From Methanobacteriota archaeon (GTDB lineage Archaea > Thermoplasmatota > Thermoplasmata > RBG-16-68-12), in NCBI GenBank assembly GCA_005878515.1, contig VBLZ01000133.1, forward strand, positions 1-13,046: a stretch of 13,046 nt of DNA, given 5' to 3'. Position 1 is the stretch's first letter; every line of letters starts with the position of its first letter. The position numbers and the translations under genes were made by a program. The notes under the pieces are model-generated. The model made no database searches, was not told where the DNA came from, and worked only from the letters and a program-made list of their open reading frames with translations. Shown here piece by piece: positions 1 through 6,729 of the stretch.

Positions 1-658
1 AGGAGGCCCGGTACGTCCGGCTCTGCGGCCGTACGAGTCGTCCGACCCAGTACGAGATGAGCGGCAAATACCAGATGTACAGTCGCGTCGGAACCCCGAA
101 GAGAGTCCATTCCCAGAACTGCGGGGCGATCGAAACCGCTGTCGCGAGCGAGAGGATCGCCAGGCGGTTCCTCCCGTTTCGGAAGAGACGAGCCAGTTCC
201 GGCGCGACGAGCTTCCTCTCCTCGATGCTGAGCACGTGAGCGAACGCTGACAGGATCAGCATGATTCCCGTCAGGTCCAAGGCGAACAGGGAGGACGCGT
301 ACGCCCCAATCGCGGACGCCTCGCCCGGGCTCAACGAGGGGTTTGCGAGTTCCACGCTGTTCAACAGGTAGGGAATGAGGGCGACCAGCAGCAGGAGGGC
401 GACGTTGAGGAACGTGATCGCCCGCACCTCCCCGGGGAGGACGGACATGAACGTCGTGTAGATGATCCACGCGGTGATGAGGACCAAGAACGTGAATCCG
501 AACGCGTAGATGTGGCTGTTAATCTCGCCTTGTGTGGCCGGCGCACTGGCAATGAGACCGATGGCCCCGATCGAGAGAGAAAGACCGAACACCAGGTCGG
601 CGAGCGTCTCGATCCGCGGACGCGGACGTCGCTCGCTAAGCTGCGGCGGAATCGACAT
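1..658 (-). CDS. TMEM175-like (DUF1211) integral membrane protein, 3' end off the left edge
   Basis: An open frame of 219 codons starts with ATG at 658 and has no stop before the window edge, so the C-terminus is missing. The start is set by GGAG six bases upstream (GGAGTTTGGGATG). Residues 16-26 (IETLADLVFGL) match the signature at the start of helix 1 in TMEM175/DUF1211 proteins, where the usual form is R-x3-FSD; here FSD is replaced by LAD. About six hydrophobic segments follow, at roughly 20-40, 50-72, 78-97, 117-140, 163-180 and 190-205, which fits the six-helix prokaryotic form of about 200 residues, so little is probably missing. Family members form potassium-permeable channels in membranes; channel activity is inferred here, and the altered FSD motif leaves selectivity open. 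It lies 11 bases after the F1 aminopeptidase stop on the same strand and is probably co-transcribed with it. Confidence 0.8.
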   Translation of the reverse strand, partial: MSIPPQLSERRPRPRIETLADLVFGLSLSIGAIGLIASAPATQGEINSHIYAFGFTFLVLITAWIIYTTFMSVLPGEVRAITFLNVALLLLVALIPYLLNSVELANPSLSPGEASAIGAYASSLFALDLTGIMLILSAFAHVLSIEERKLVAPELARLFRNGRNRLAILSLATAVSIAPQFWEWTLFGVPTRLYIWYLPLISYWVGRLVRPQSRTYRAS

Positions 659-669
659 CCCAAACTCCG

Positions 670-1545
670 TTAGTTGGGGCGGACGCCGTCCAAGAAATCT
701 CGGAGGACTTCGATGTAATGGGCCCGTTCTTCCCACATCGCCAAGTGGGCGCTCTTCTCGAAGCGCACGAGCTTGGAGCCGCGAATGCCTCGGTGGATGC
801 TCGCGGCCACCCGCGGCGTCACCTCGTCGTAGCGGCCCACGGTCACGAGGGTCGGGACCTTGATGCGGGGGAGTTGGTCCGTCACGTCCCAATCTTTGAT
901 CGTGCCGATGATCGTGAACTCGTTCGGTCCGTTCATGGTAAAGTAGACCGGTTGGCTCGCGTGCTCAAGGGTGTACGTGAGTTCGCGTGGCCACACGGGG
1001 AGGCGGCACAGGTACCTCCGATAAAACACGTCGACCGCCGCGAGGTACTCGGGGTTCTGGTAGTCCTCGGCCGCCTCGTACTTCGCAATGGCGGCACGAG
1101 TCTTCGGCGGCAGGCGATTCACGAGCCGTCTCATCTCGCGGACCGTCAGCGGGACGCTCGCCAAGCCCCCCGTGATGACGAGGCTGCGCAGGTTCCGCTG
1201 GTACTTCAACGCGGTCGCGATCGCGAGGGCGCCGCCGTAGCTTGAGCCCATCAGGTGGACCTTCCCGAGCCGCAGCGCCTTTCGCACCGCTTCGACCTCC
1301 TCGACGTTATGGGCGATGGTGTAGAGGTCGGTGCCCCGCGGACGTTCAGATTTGCCGCAACCGAGTTGGTCGATGAACACGACTCGATACCCGAATTGGG
1401 CGAGGTCCTCCAGGGACAGAAGGTAGTTGTGCGTCATCCCCGGTCCGCCGTGAAGGCAGAGAACGGTCCCTTTCGTGGGCGTTCCATAGGTGCGATAGAA
1501 GAGCTTGAAGCCGAGAATCTTGACGTACCCTTCGGACGGTTCCAC
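670..1545 (-). CDS. pip: Proline iminopeptidase / tricorn-interacting factor F1 (alpha/beta hydrolase)
   Basis: The 291-residue product would release N-terminal amino acids from short peptides in the cytoplasm, completing breakdown started by the proteasome and tricorn-type proteases. Visible motifs are the oxyanion-hole HGGPG at 32-36, nucleophile elbow GSSYGG at 100-105 (Ser102), acid Asp240 in GRYDEVTP, and His267 in KSAHLAMWEE. The block MNGPNEFTI (204-212) and Glu241 correspond to residues that bind the substrate amino group in Thermoplasma F1 (293 residues, S33 family), and resemblance to F1 runs the full length. The frame stays open far upstream, but the GTG at 1545 gives the family length, is preceded by GGGGAT at close spacing, and places the domain correctly; the upstream extension is Arg-rich noise. 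No clear TATA box is seen. The downstream TMEM175-like gene follows after 11 bases. Confidence 0.93.
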   Translation of the reverse strand: MEPSEGYVKILGFKLFYRTYGTPTKGTVLCLHGGPGMTHNYLLSLEDLAQFGYRVVFIDQLGCGKSERPRGTDLYTIAHNVEEVEAVRKALRLGKVHLMGSSYGGALAIATALKYQRNLRSLVITGGLASVPLTVREMRRLVNRLPPKTRAAIAKYEAAEDYQNPEYLAAVDVFYRRYLCRLPVWPRELTYTLEHASQPVYFTMNGPNEFTIIGTIKDWDVTDQLPRIKVPTLVTVGRYDEVTPRVAASIHRGIRGSKLVRFEKSAHLAMWEERAHYIEVLRDFLDGVRPN

Positions 1546-1702
1546 GCGATCCCCGGCTCGCCAGAATACGAGGTTCGCAGATGGTCTTTTTGGAGCGAAC
1601 CGCGACCTCGACCGGACGCCGGTGAGCCGACGCTCCCAGATGATTCGGATGAACCGCGATCGAGAGATGTGGGTACGGTTCTGCATTTTGGAGCGGACTG
1701 TT

Positions 1703-1822
1703 GTGGGAAAAATCGGACGCCCAGGTCGGAGCCGGCTCGCGGAAGGCATCCGGGCGTTCATCGCGGCAGTGCGTTCGATCGCCGCAGGCCGCCGCTCCAA
1801 GACGTCGACCTCCGAGGTGTGA
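1703..1822 (+). CDS. Possible small protein, 39 residues (first of a three-gene mini-cluster)
   Basis: The frame begins with GTG at 1703, nine bases after GGAG (GGAGCGGACTGTTGTG), and ends with TGA at 1820-1822. The stop overlaps a GTG of the next frame in the four-base form GTGA, which is typical of translationally coupled genes. The predicted product is basic, with a central amphipathic helix (AEGIRAFIAAVRSIAAGRR) and a Ser/Thr-rich tail ending SEV. By my count about three quarters of its codons end in G or C. I recognise no family. The reading frame is open for some distance further upstream, so the true start could be earlier, and chance openness in GC-rich DNA is a real alternative. Confidence 0.33.
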   Translation: MGKIGRPGRSRLAEGIRAFIAAVRSIAAGRRSKTSTSEV

Positions 1823-2067
1823 CCACGGCCGTGTCGGCGTACGCATCGTACCACCCTCTCTTCGGGTTCGCGGCTTCGGTCCCACCGATCCCGCGGAGGG
1901 GACCCTCGGGACTCGCGATCTTGCGGCGCCTGGCCCGGGCGGCGGCGACGTGGATGTTCCCAATCCGCGCGCCGAGGGGGATGACCTCCCTCGATCCCGC
2001 CCAGGGAGCCGGAGCCGCCGCGCCGACAAGGGGCGCGTTCCAAGTACCCGAACCCTCGGAGGTGTGA
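1819..2067 (+). CDS. Possible small protein, 82 residues (second of the mini-cluster)
   Basis: GTG at 1819 overlaps the preceding stop as GTGA; an alternative GTG at 1831 has GAGGTG eleven bases upstream. The frame ends with TGA at 2065-2067, one base before the ATG of the next gene, and that gene's ribosome site GGAGGTG lies inside the last codons here. By my count about 83% of codons end in G or C, above what random sequence of this composition would give. The product is rich in Ala, Pro and Arg, with a moderately hydrophobic stretch around 33-50, and resembles nothing I know. Its ending, SEV then TGA, repeats the ending of the preceding small frame, including a shared GAGGTGTGAC. It could be a real coupled gene or merely the leader of the 23-residue gene. 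Confidence 0.42.
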   Translation: MTTAVSAYASYHPLFGFAASVPPIPRRGPSGLAILRRLARAAATWMFPIRAPRGMTSLDPAQGAGAAAPTRGAFQVPEPSEV

Positions 2068-2068
2068 C

Positions 2069-2140
2069 ATGCTCTTTGCCATCTTGGTCGTCGCGGCGTA
2101 CCTCGTCCGCTTCGCGGCCCAGTGGGTCCGGATCGCGTAG
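2069..2140 (+). CDS. 23-residue single-span membrane peptide
   Basis: A very short gene with strong local evidence. GGAGGTG ends four bases before the ATG, one of the best ribosome sites in the window. The peptide MLFAILVVAAYLVRFAAQWV plus RIA is hydrophobic at the start and has Arg residues at 14 and 21, so it could span a membrane or lie amphipathically on it. All but one of the 22 sense codons after ATG end in G or C, which fits real coding sequence here. A T-rich tract (2156-2180) follows 16 bases after the stop, as expected for the end of an archaeal transcript. It may be a membrane-acting small protein such as a regulator subunit or a toxin-like peptide; function cannot be read from the sequence. 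No promoter was recognised directly upstream, so it probably depends on the preceding small frames. Confidence 0.58.
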   Translation: MLFAILVVAAYLVRFAAQWVRIA

Positions 2141-2155
2141 TCGGTCCCCGACCCT

Positions 2156-2180
2156 CCTTTCCTTTTTCGTTTCGCTTTTT
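2156..2180 (+). terminator. T-rich archaeal terminator
   Basis: Four T-runs (3, 5, 3 and 5 T) lie within 25 bases of otherwise GC-rich sequence, directly after the 23-residue gene. Archaeal RNA polymerase terminates at such oligo-T tracts without needing a hairpin, so this probably ends the 1703-2140 transcript. Confidence 0.6.
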
Positions 2181-2322
2181 CGGACTCGCGACTGAGGAAG
2201 GTGTGTCGGAGAGGCATCCGCCGCGAGACTTGTCCTCGGAAACGAGGACATTCGCGAACTGCAAGTCGGACCCCGCCAAAACATCTAAGCGGCGGAATGA
2301 CCTTCGGCGACGGGGGAGCAAC

Positions 2323-2544
2323 GTGCCGACTGTCGAGGATTGGTTCAAACCGCACCTTACTATGGAGTACGTGAGGCAGTATCTCAAGACGAAGGATCCG
2401 GAGCTGTGGCCCGCGATCATTGATTACTTCCTCGGGGAGTTGTTGTTGCTCCGCTCGGATGCGGAAGCTCAAAGAGTCAACCCGGCCAAGCGGAAGAAAG
2501 AAGAAGATCTGATGAGAGAATCGAAGAAGGAATCTAGGAAGTAG
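2323..2544 (+). CDS. Hypothetical charged helical protein, 73 residues
   Basis: Start is GTG at 2323, four bases after GGGGGAG; the longer open frame upstream has Arg/Ser-rich noise, so the GTG is preferred. The product begins MPTVEDWFKPHLTMEYVRQY, continues through a Leu-rich helix (YFLGELLLLRSDAEAQR) and ends in a strongly charged Lys/Glu/Arg tail (PAKRKKEEDLMRESKKESRK). No signal peptide or membrane helix is present. An A-rich patch at 2276-2287 could be a weak TATA element about 35 bases upstream. Its last 11 bases overlap the last 11 bases of the convergent STAND ATPase gene, so the two transcripts must run into each other. I recognise no family; the basic tail suggests RNA, DNA or protein binding, as inference only. 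Confidence 0.74.
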   Translation: MPTVEDWFKPHLTMEYVRQYLKTKDPELWPAIIDYFLGELLLLRSDAEAQRVNPAKRKKEEDLMRESKKESRK

Positions 2545-5317
2545 ACTGGGAAGCCACGGCAAGCCTCAACTCGGTCTCCAGCCGCCGCTCGACCTTCGGT
2601 TTCAGTTCGAGGCGGGCTTTCATCCCGTGCTCCCGGAGGAACAGATCGGCTTGCCGGGAGTGCTTCGCGGCGGTCTCAGTTTGACCCATTACGGCAAGAG
2701 CGACTCCGTACAATGTGTGGACCGCGTGCACGAGTGGCCACTCCTTCGTGGCCGGTGCCTCCGTCTGCCGAAGGGCTTCCGCGAAGGCGGAGTGGCAGGC
2801 CGCCTCGTCGTGCCGAAGGAGAGCGTCGACACCGTCGAGAACATGGACCAAAGCGAACCGGGCCTCGACTCCGCGGGCCATGCCCGGCTCCCGGAGCGAC
2901 GCCGTGACGGATCGAAAGCCTTCGAAATCCCCTTCAAGGAGGCAACACTCCGCGACCATCGAGAGGGACTCCACCGCTAAGCCCGCGTGTCCCAATGACG
3001 CAAAATCCGTCGCGGATTGTTCGAACAGGGCGTGCGCGTCTTCGAACCGCTCCCGGAAATAGGCCACGAAGCCAAGGCCATATCGCGCTGCGACCATGGT
3101 ATCCGGGTCGTATATTTTGCGGCCGAGGGCGAGGGCTTCGGCGAAGTACGCCTCTGCCCGCGTGGTATCGGCGAGCAACTCGAGGCAATAATAGCCCTTC
3201 AGCATCACGAACCCGCGGTACATGTGTGGATCTTGTAATGCCTTGGGGAGACCATCGATTGCTGCCACGTGCAGACCTGCTTTTTCGGCATCCCCGATCC
3301 GATATGCGTACAAGTGGGCCATCGCCTTGTGGACCATCCCGCGCAGTAGGTCGTCTCCAATCGAGTCGCAGAGCGCCAACGCCATTTGCAAGTGCTTCTC
3401 CGCCGCGGGGACATCGCCCGCCGGAGATTGAAATTCGTTGCCTCCGAGCTCCAAGAGTACCTCCGCCTGCCCGCGCGGATCGTCATACTCCTGGAACACG
3501 CGGAGCGCGGCCTCGCCGTGTTCACGGGCCTCCTCCCATTCCTCCTTGAAGCTCGCCAAACGACACCGGAGCAAATCGATCCGCGCCCGTTCGTGATACT
3601 GGAGGTCTCCAATCGCTTGCGAGGCCGCTTCGATCTCCGATTCCGCAGGCTTCATCTCGCCACGGACCAGAAAGGCCGTTGCAATCTTCCGGTGAATCCG
3701 GGAGGGCGTCTCGGGAGCGCCGGACGCTTTGAGGCCTTCCTTGTACGCGACGAGAGCCGCCGGCAGATCGCCGACTCGCTCGTGGGCGTCGCCCAATTCT
3801 TCTTCGATGGCGACGCGTTCGTCCGGGGGCGCCACCCGAAGGGCGTTCGATAGATAGTCGATGGAGGCCACCACGTCCCCGTTGGCGAGGACTTCGGCGG
3901 CACGGTCTCGTAGGGAGCGCGTCGCGAAAGCGGCGAGGCCTTGCCGTTCCATCGGTGTGACGACGCTCTCGAAGAACCCTTGAATCGTCTCATGGACGCC
4001 GAATCCTTTCTCACCGATCGGGGTGATGAGGGCGCGGTCGACGAGGGAGAGAAACGCGTTGTGGGAAAGGCCGGGCTCGGGGAGAAAGGCCGCGCGGGGC
4101 ATGGGCACGCGGTAGAGACAGGCCACTTTCATGATCTGCCGCTCCGGCTCTCCCAGCTCGCGATAGACCGTTTCCTCGACGAACTGATGCACGTCCCGCC
4201 GAATCTCCGCGGGTCGCGGAGGGCTGGTCGCAGACCGGACGAGCTGAAGAAACAACGGATGGCCTCCCACGGCCCGACATGCGTCGGCGAGATTCTCGCT
4301 CCCCGGTTGTCCGGAAAGGACTTGGGCGAATTCGGCCGGATCGAGGCCACGGAGTTCGATTTCCTTCACCGCGCTTCCCAGGATGACGTCCCGTCGATCG
4401 TAGAAGGGGACGGTCCGGCGGGTCATGCAGAGGACATGGACATCGGGAACCTGGACGACGATATCCTTGAGCGCTCGAAAGAACGGGAGCAGCTCCGGCC
4501 CGGCATCGTGAACGTCGTCGAAGACCAGGAAAGAGCGGCTTCCTCGCACGTCCTCTCGGAGGACTTGGATCGCTTGGGCGAGGTCCCCGCGCATCAGGAC
4601 GGAACGCAAACCGGGCTTGCCCAGCGAGACCAGAAAGTCGCCGAGCGCGGCGAGCACGGACTTTGGAGTGTCCCATGCGCGCACGCGATGCCAAAACAGA
4701 TTCCGCTTCGTGCGGAGCAGTTCACAAGCCCGTGCAGCGAGGGTTGTCTTGCCGATTCCCGCTACGCCTCGCACCACGAAGAGGCGGGGACCATCCAGCT
4801 GAGTGACGGCACCGAGTTCCTCCTCGCGACCGACGAACCACTCGACGCGCGGTGCGTTCGAGAGCATCTGCACGCTCACCTCGGCCGGTCGAACGGCGAG
4901 GGACTCGAGATCCACGACTCCGCTCTGGACGGACCGACGAACGACTTCGAGAAGCGAGATTCCGGGCGCGTAGGCCAGGACTTCCGCCACTGTCGCATCC
5001 CGAACCCCGTTCGCGTCGCGAGATCGGACCGTCTCCGCCTTGAGCGCGTTGCGGAGGCGGATCGCCGCGAACCGTCCCGCTTCCGTGAGGTCGTACACCT
5101 TGCGACGCCTCCGACCGCCCTGAATGTGGGCGATACGTTCGCGCGCGAGCCCCTCGCGGATCAAAGGTCGAGCGTATTGGGTGACATGAGGCACGAGGAT
5201 CCACACCGCCTGCGCGATGCCTTCCTGCGTCATGGAGGCCGGAACTTCCACCGCATCGGCGTAGCCCGCGAACTCGAGCAGGTGGAGGAGAATCCGCTCC
5301 TTTGCGGTGACGCGCAC
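2534..5317 (-). CDS. Winged-helix / STAND ATPase / TPR regulator-like protein, 927 residues
   Basis: Three-part cytoplasmic protein. Residues 1-90 form a winged helix: a MarR-like helical region followed by a basic wing (GGRRRRKVYDLTEAGR) and LTEAG-type helix. A linker leads to VGREEEL at 162-168, which begins a STAND-class P-loop module: Walker A GVAGIGKTT (184-192), Walker B LVFDD (264-268), a sensor-like VLCMTRR (295-301) and the GGHPLFLQLV block (351-360) typical of NB-ARC/MalT-like ATPases. From about 480 to the end it is all-helical with tetratricopeptide-like repeats. In this class ATP and ligand binding to the repeat region control oligomerisation; the DNA-binding N-terminus argues for a transcriptional switch. 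The only usable start is GTG at 5317, because TAG lies seven codons upstream; AAGGT lies nine bases before it. Its end overlaps the plus-strand 73-residue gene by 11 bases. The ligand and targets are unknown; a defence role is possible but not indicated. Confidence 0.92.
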   Translation of the reverse strand: MRVTAKERILLHLLEFAGYADAVEVPASMTQEGIAQAVWILVPHVTQYARPLIREGLARERIAHIQGGRRRRKVYDLTEAGRFAAIRLRNALKAETVRSRDANGVRDATVAEVLAYAPGISLLEVVRRSVQSGVVDLESLAVRPAEVSVQMLSNAPRVEWFVGREEELGAVTQLDGPRLFVVRGVAGIGKTTLAARACELLRTKRNLFWHRVRAWDTPKSVLAALGDFLVSLGKPGLRSVLMRGDLAQAIQVLREDVRGSRSFLVFDDVHDAGPELLPFFRALKDIVVQVPDVHVLCMTRRTVPFYDRRDVILGSAVKEIELRGLDPAEFAQVLSGQPGSENLADACRAVGGHPLFLQLVRSATSPPRPAEIRRDVHQFVEETVYRELGEPERQIMKVACLYRVPMPRAAFLPEPGLSHNAFLSLVDRALITPIGEKGFGVHETIQGFFESVVTPMERQGLAAFATRSLRDRAAEVLANGDVVASIDYLSNALRVAPPDERVAIEEELGDAHERVGDLPAALVAYKEGLKASGAPETPSRIHRKIATAFLVRGEMKPAESEIEAASQAIGDLQYHERARIDLLRCRLASFKEEWEEAREHGEAALRVFQEYDDPRGQAEVLLELGGNEFQSPAGDVPAAEKHLQMALALCDSIGDDLLRGMVHKAMAHLYAYRIGDAEKAGLHVAAIDGLPKALQDPHMYRGFVMLKGYYCLELLADTTRAEAYFAEALALGRKIYDPDTMVAARYGLGFVAYFRERFEDAHALFEQSATDFASLGHAGLAVESLSMVAECCLLEGDFEGFRSVTASLREPGMARGVEARFALVHVLDGVDALLRHDEAACHSAFAEALRQTEAPATKEWPLVHAVHTLYGVALAVMGQTETAAKHSRQADLFLREHGMKARLELKPKVERRLETELRLAVASQSTS

Positions 5318-5326
5318 CTTGTCGGA

Positions 5327-5360
5327 CCTTACTTGCTAACCCGTGTCACGGCGTAAGTAG
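5327..5360 (-). promoter_or_regulatory. Upstream region of the STAND gene with palindrome CCGTGTCACGG
   Basis: The perfect odd palindrome CCGTGTCACGG (5341-5351) is nested between CTTAC (5328-5332) and GTAAG (5353-5357), an outer inverted repeat. On the minus strand a weak TATA-like stretch (AATCTACTTAC, about 5354-5364) lies 40 bases before the GTG. The palindrome would fall just upstream of the expected transcript start, a natural place for an autoregulatory operator of the winged-helix protein. No experimental support is visible. Confidence 0.35.
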
Positions 5361-5574
5361 ATTTTGGATTGACCGCAGCGCGTGGACCCGAAACCGTGAT
5401 GCGTTCTTCATGGGGGCCCATCCTCCTGTCGTAACCAGCAGGACGAGAGCACAGCGGGTCACTCGGAGCGGAGGATCCGACCCGGAGAACGATGTCCCGT
5501 TGGGGCCGGCGGCATACCCGTTCCGCCGCTACGATTCGTCGACCGTCCTAGCCATCTTCCAGACCCGATCCGTC

Positions 5575-5859
5575 CTAGCGGGTCGCGGTCCAAAGCATCG
5601 CCCCGAGGCCCATGGCCTCAAGAACGCCGATTCCGAAGAGATAGGGATCGAGGGCGCTGGGGACCAAGGACATCATCGTGACGAACGCGTAGACGACCAG
5701 TACGTTCTGCGCGAGGAAGGCCAATGCGAAGAAGAGGAGCGCGAGGCTGAAGGGAGCCCTCGTCCGTGAAAAGACGCCCCGATATACGACGAGGAGCACG
5801 GCGGCGAGGACGATGTTGAGAACGCCAACGAGGATACTGCCGGACATTAGGACGCCCAT
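5575..5859 (-). CDS. Small three-helix membrane protein paired with a winged-helix regulator
   Basis: A 94-residue protein with three predicted membrane helices: residues 7-29, 35-63 and 72-92. A short basic loop (SRTRA, 31-35) follows helix 1. ATG at 5859 is supported by GGGGGAG seven bases upstream; the internal ATG at residue 5 has no such site. It follows the winged-helix gene on the same strand after 60 bases, and I see no separate promoter in the gap, so the two probably share a transcript. Small three-helix proteins next to ArsR-like regulators are common in archaea, including families such as DUF7521, but I cannot confirm which family this is. It may be the target or signal partner of the regulator. 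Transport or enzyme residues are not evident. Confidence 0.84.
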   Translation of the reverse strand: MGVLMSGSILVGVLNIVLAAVLLVVYRGVFSRTRAPFSLALLFFALAFLAQNVLVVYAFVTMMSLVPSALDPYLFGIGVLEAMGLGAMLWTATR

Positions 5860-5919
5860 GCGTTCACTCCCCCGATTCGTTCATCAAGGACATGGACCTG
5901 TTGCACAATTCCACCCGAA

Positions 5920-6222
5920 TCACCTTCGCGAGGACGGCATCTTCTTGCGGATCTCCTCAAAGATCGCGTAGTTGCCCTCGAGATAGGACGACACGAAATA
6001 CGGAGAGGCGTACGCGTCCCCGCTGGGCCGCGAAATGAGACCGTTCTTCTGAAGGAGTTCGAGATGGTGGCGGATCGTGCGGTAGTCAAGCCCAAGGGTT
6101 TCGCTGAGTTGATTCGCGTTGTACGGTCGTTCATGGAGTGCCTCGAGGATCCGTACGCGGTTGACCCCTCCGCGGGTGCCGGCGATGAGGTACCACAGGA
6201 GCTGTCGGAGGGCCGCGGTCAC
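5920..6222 (-). CDS. ArsR-like winged helix-turn-helix regulator
   Basis: A 100-residue DNA-binding protein. After an N-terminal helix (residues 4-14), GGVNRVRILEALHERP (18-33) opens the winged helix. The turn and recognition helix are NANQLSETLGLDYRTIRHHL (35-54), and the wing is GLISRPSGDAYASPYFVS (61-78). This is the common archaeal ArsR/PH1932-like fold, in which dimers repress or activate nearby promoters. No metal-binding Cys cluster is present, so metal sensing is unlikely. The GTG at 6222 is chosen because a clear TATA box at 6251-6260 places the transcript start within about ten bases of it; there is no ribosome site, so translation is near-leaderless. The next gene downstream encodes a three-helix membrane protein, probably in the same unit. 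Confidence 0.88.
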   Translation of the reverse strand: MTAALRQLLWYLIAGTRGGVNRVRILEALHERPYNANQLSETLGLDYRTIRHHLELLQKNGLISRPSGDAYASPYFVSSYLEGNYAIFEEIRKKMPSSRR

Positions 6223-6250
6223 GGTGCTCGGCGGCTGTAGGTGGACAACG

Positions 6251-6260
6251 AGATAAATAT
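6251..6260 (-). promoter_or_regulatory. TATA box of the winged-helix gene
   Basis: Minus-strand ATATTTATCT in a GC-rich context, centred about 33 bases before the GTG at 6222. The expected transcript start about 25 bases downstream leaves a leader of roughly ten bases or less. Confidence 0.65.
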
Positions 6261-6294
6261 CGTCTTCTCGATCTCTGGGGAAACGGAAGACGGA

Positions 6295-6313
6295 GAGGGA
6301 CGAGGTCCCCCTC
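6295..6313 (-). terminator. Weak hairpin after the small secreted protein gene
   Basis: GAGGGAC pairs with GTCCCCCTC around a three-base loop, with a two-base bulge. It lies 18-36 bases after the end of the 6331-6729 gene. There is no T-tract after it, so a terminator role is only a suggestion. Confidence 0.22.
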
Positions 6314-6330
6314 CCTGTGGGTGCTAGTCT

Positions 6331-6729
6331 CTAGAACTGGATCGGGCAGAGGAAGTCGTTCGCGGGGATCCGTGCAATCGTCACATCCCCCGCGGCCGCT
6401 GCTCCGAGAATCGCGGCCTCGGAGGTCAGCGGGTACGCGATCACGTTCCAGGTTACCAGGTGGAACTTCCAATGGCCGCCATGATAGCCGATCGTTCCCG
6501 GAGCGACTCCGGTAACGCCGATGATCGGCTGGCTCTTCACAACGTAGAAGTTGTCCCGTCCTTCGTTCGGGAAGGCGGCCGGGGGCGTAACCGTGCGGAC
6601 GACGCTGCCGTTGTAATAACAGCAGAAGTCCGGGAAGACGAACGGGGGGGTGTCCGCACGGGCGGTTGGCAGCACAGCGACGACGGTCACAAATGCAAGG
6701 GCGACGAGGCTCATCAGTTTCAGCGACAT
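6331..6729 (-). CDS. Small secreted protein of unknown function, 132 residues
   Basis: The frame is open much further upstream, but ATG at 6729 is preceded by GGAGGA four bases away and begins a clear signal peptide: MSLK, a hydrophobic core from 5 to 20, and the cleavage motif ARA before Asp26. The predicted mature part of about 107 residues has a double Cys at 36-37 (DFCCYYNG) and a single Cys at 128 (FLCPIQF), so one disulfide is possible outside the cell. The segment GTIGYHGGHWKFHLVTWNV (79-97) is rich in aromatic and His residues and followed by an Ala-rich helix and a buried-looking C-terminus, suggesting a compact globular domain. I do not recognise the family. It has its own ribosome site and lies on the same strand as the beta-helix gene, 409 bases downstream of it. 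Confidence 0.85.
   Translation of the reverse strand: MSLKLMSLVALAFVTVVAVLPTARADTPPFVFPDFCCYYNGSVVRTVTPPAAFPNEGRDNFYVVKSQPIIGVTGVAPGTIGYHGGHWKFHLVTWNVIAYPLTSEAAILGAAAAGDVTIARIPANDFLCPIQF

Noticed and set aside
1546..2562. N-terminal extension of the F1 aminopeptidase frame to 630 residues
   Set aside because: The extension is Arg/Pro/Ser-rich, covers the 73-residue gene on the other strand, and the family length fits the GTG at 1545.
3941..5356. Long plus-strand frame of 471 codons opposite the STAND gene
   Set aside because: It mirrors the codon pattern of the minus-strand gene, which has clear Walker motifs; its own translation has no domain character.
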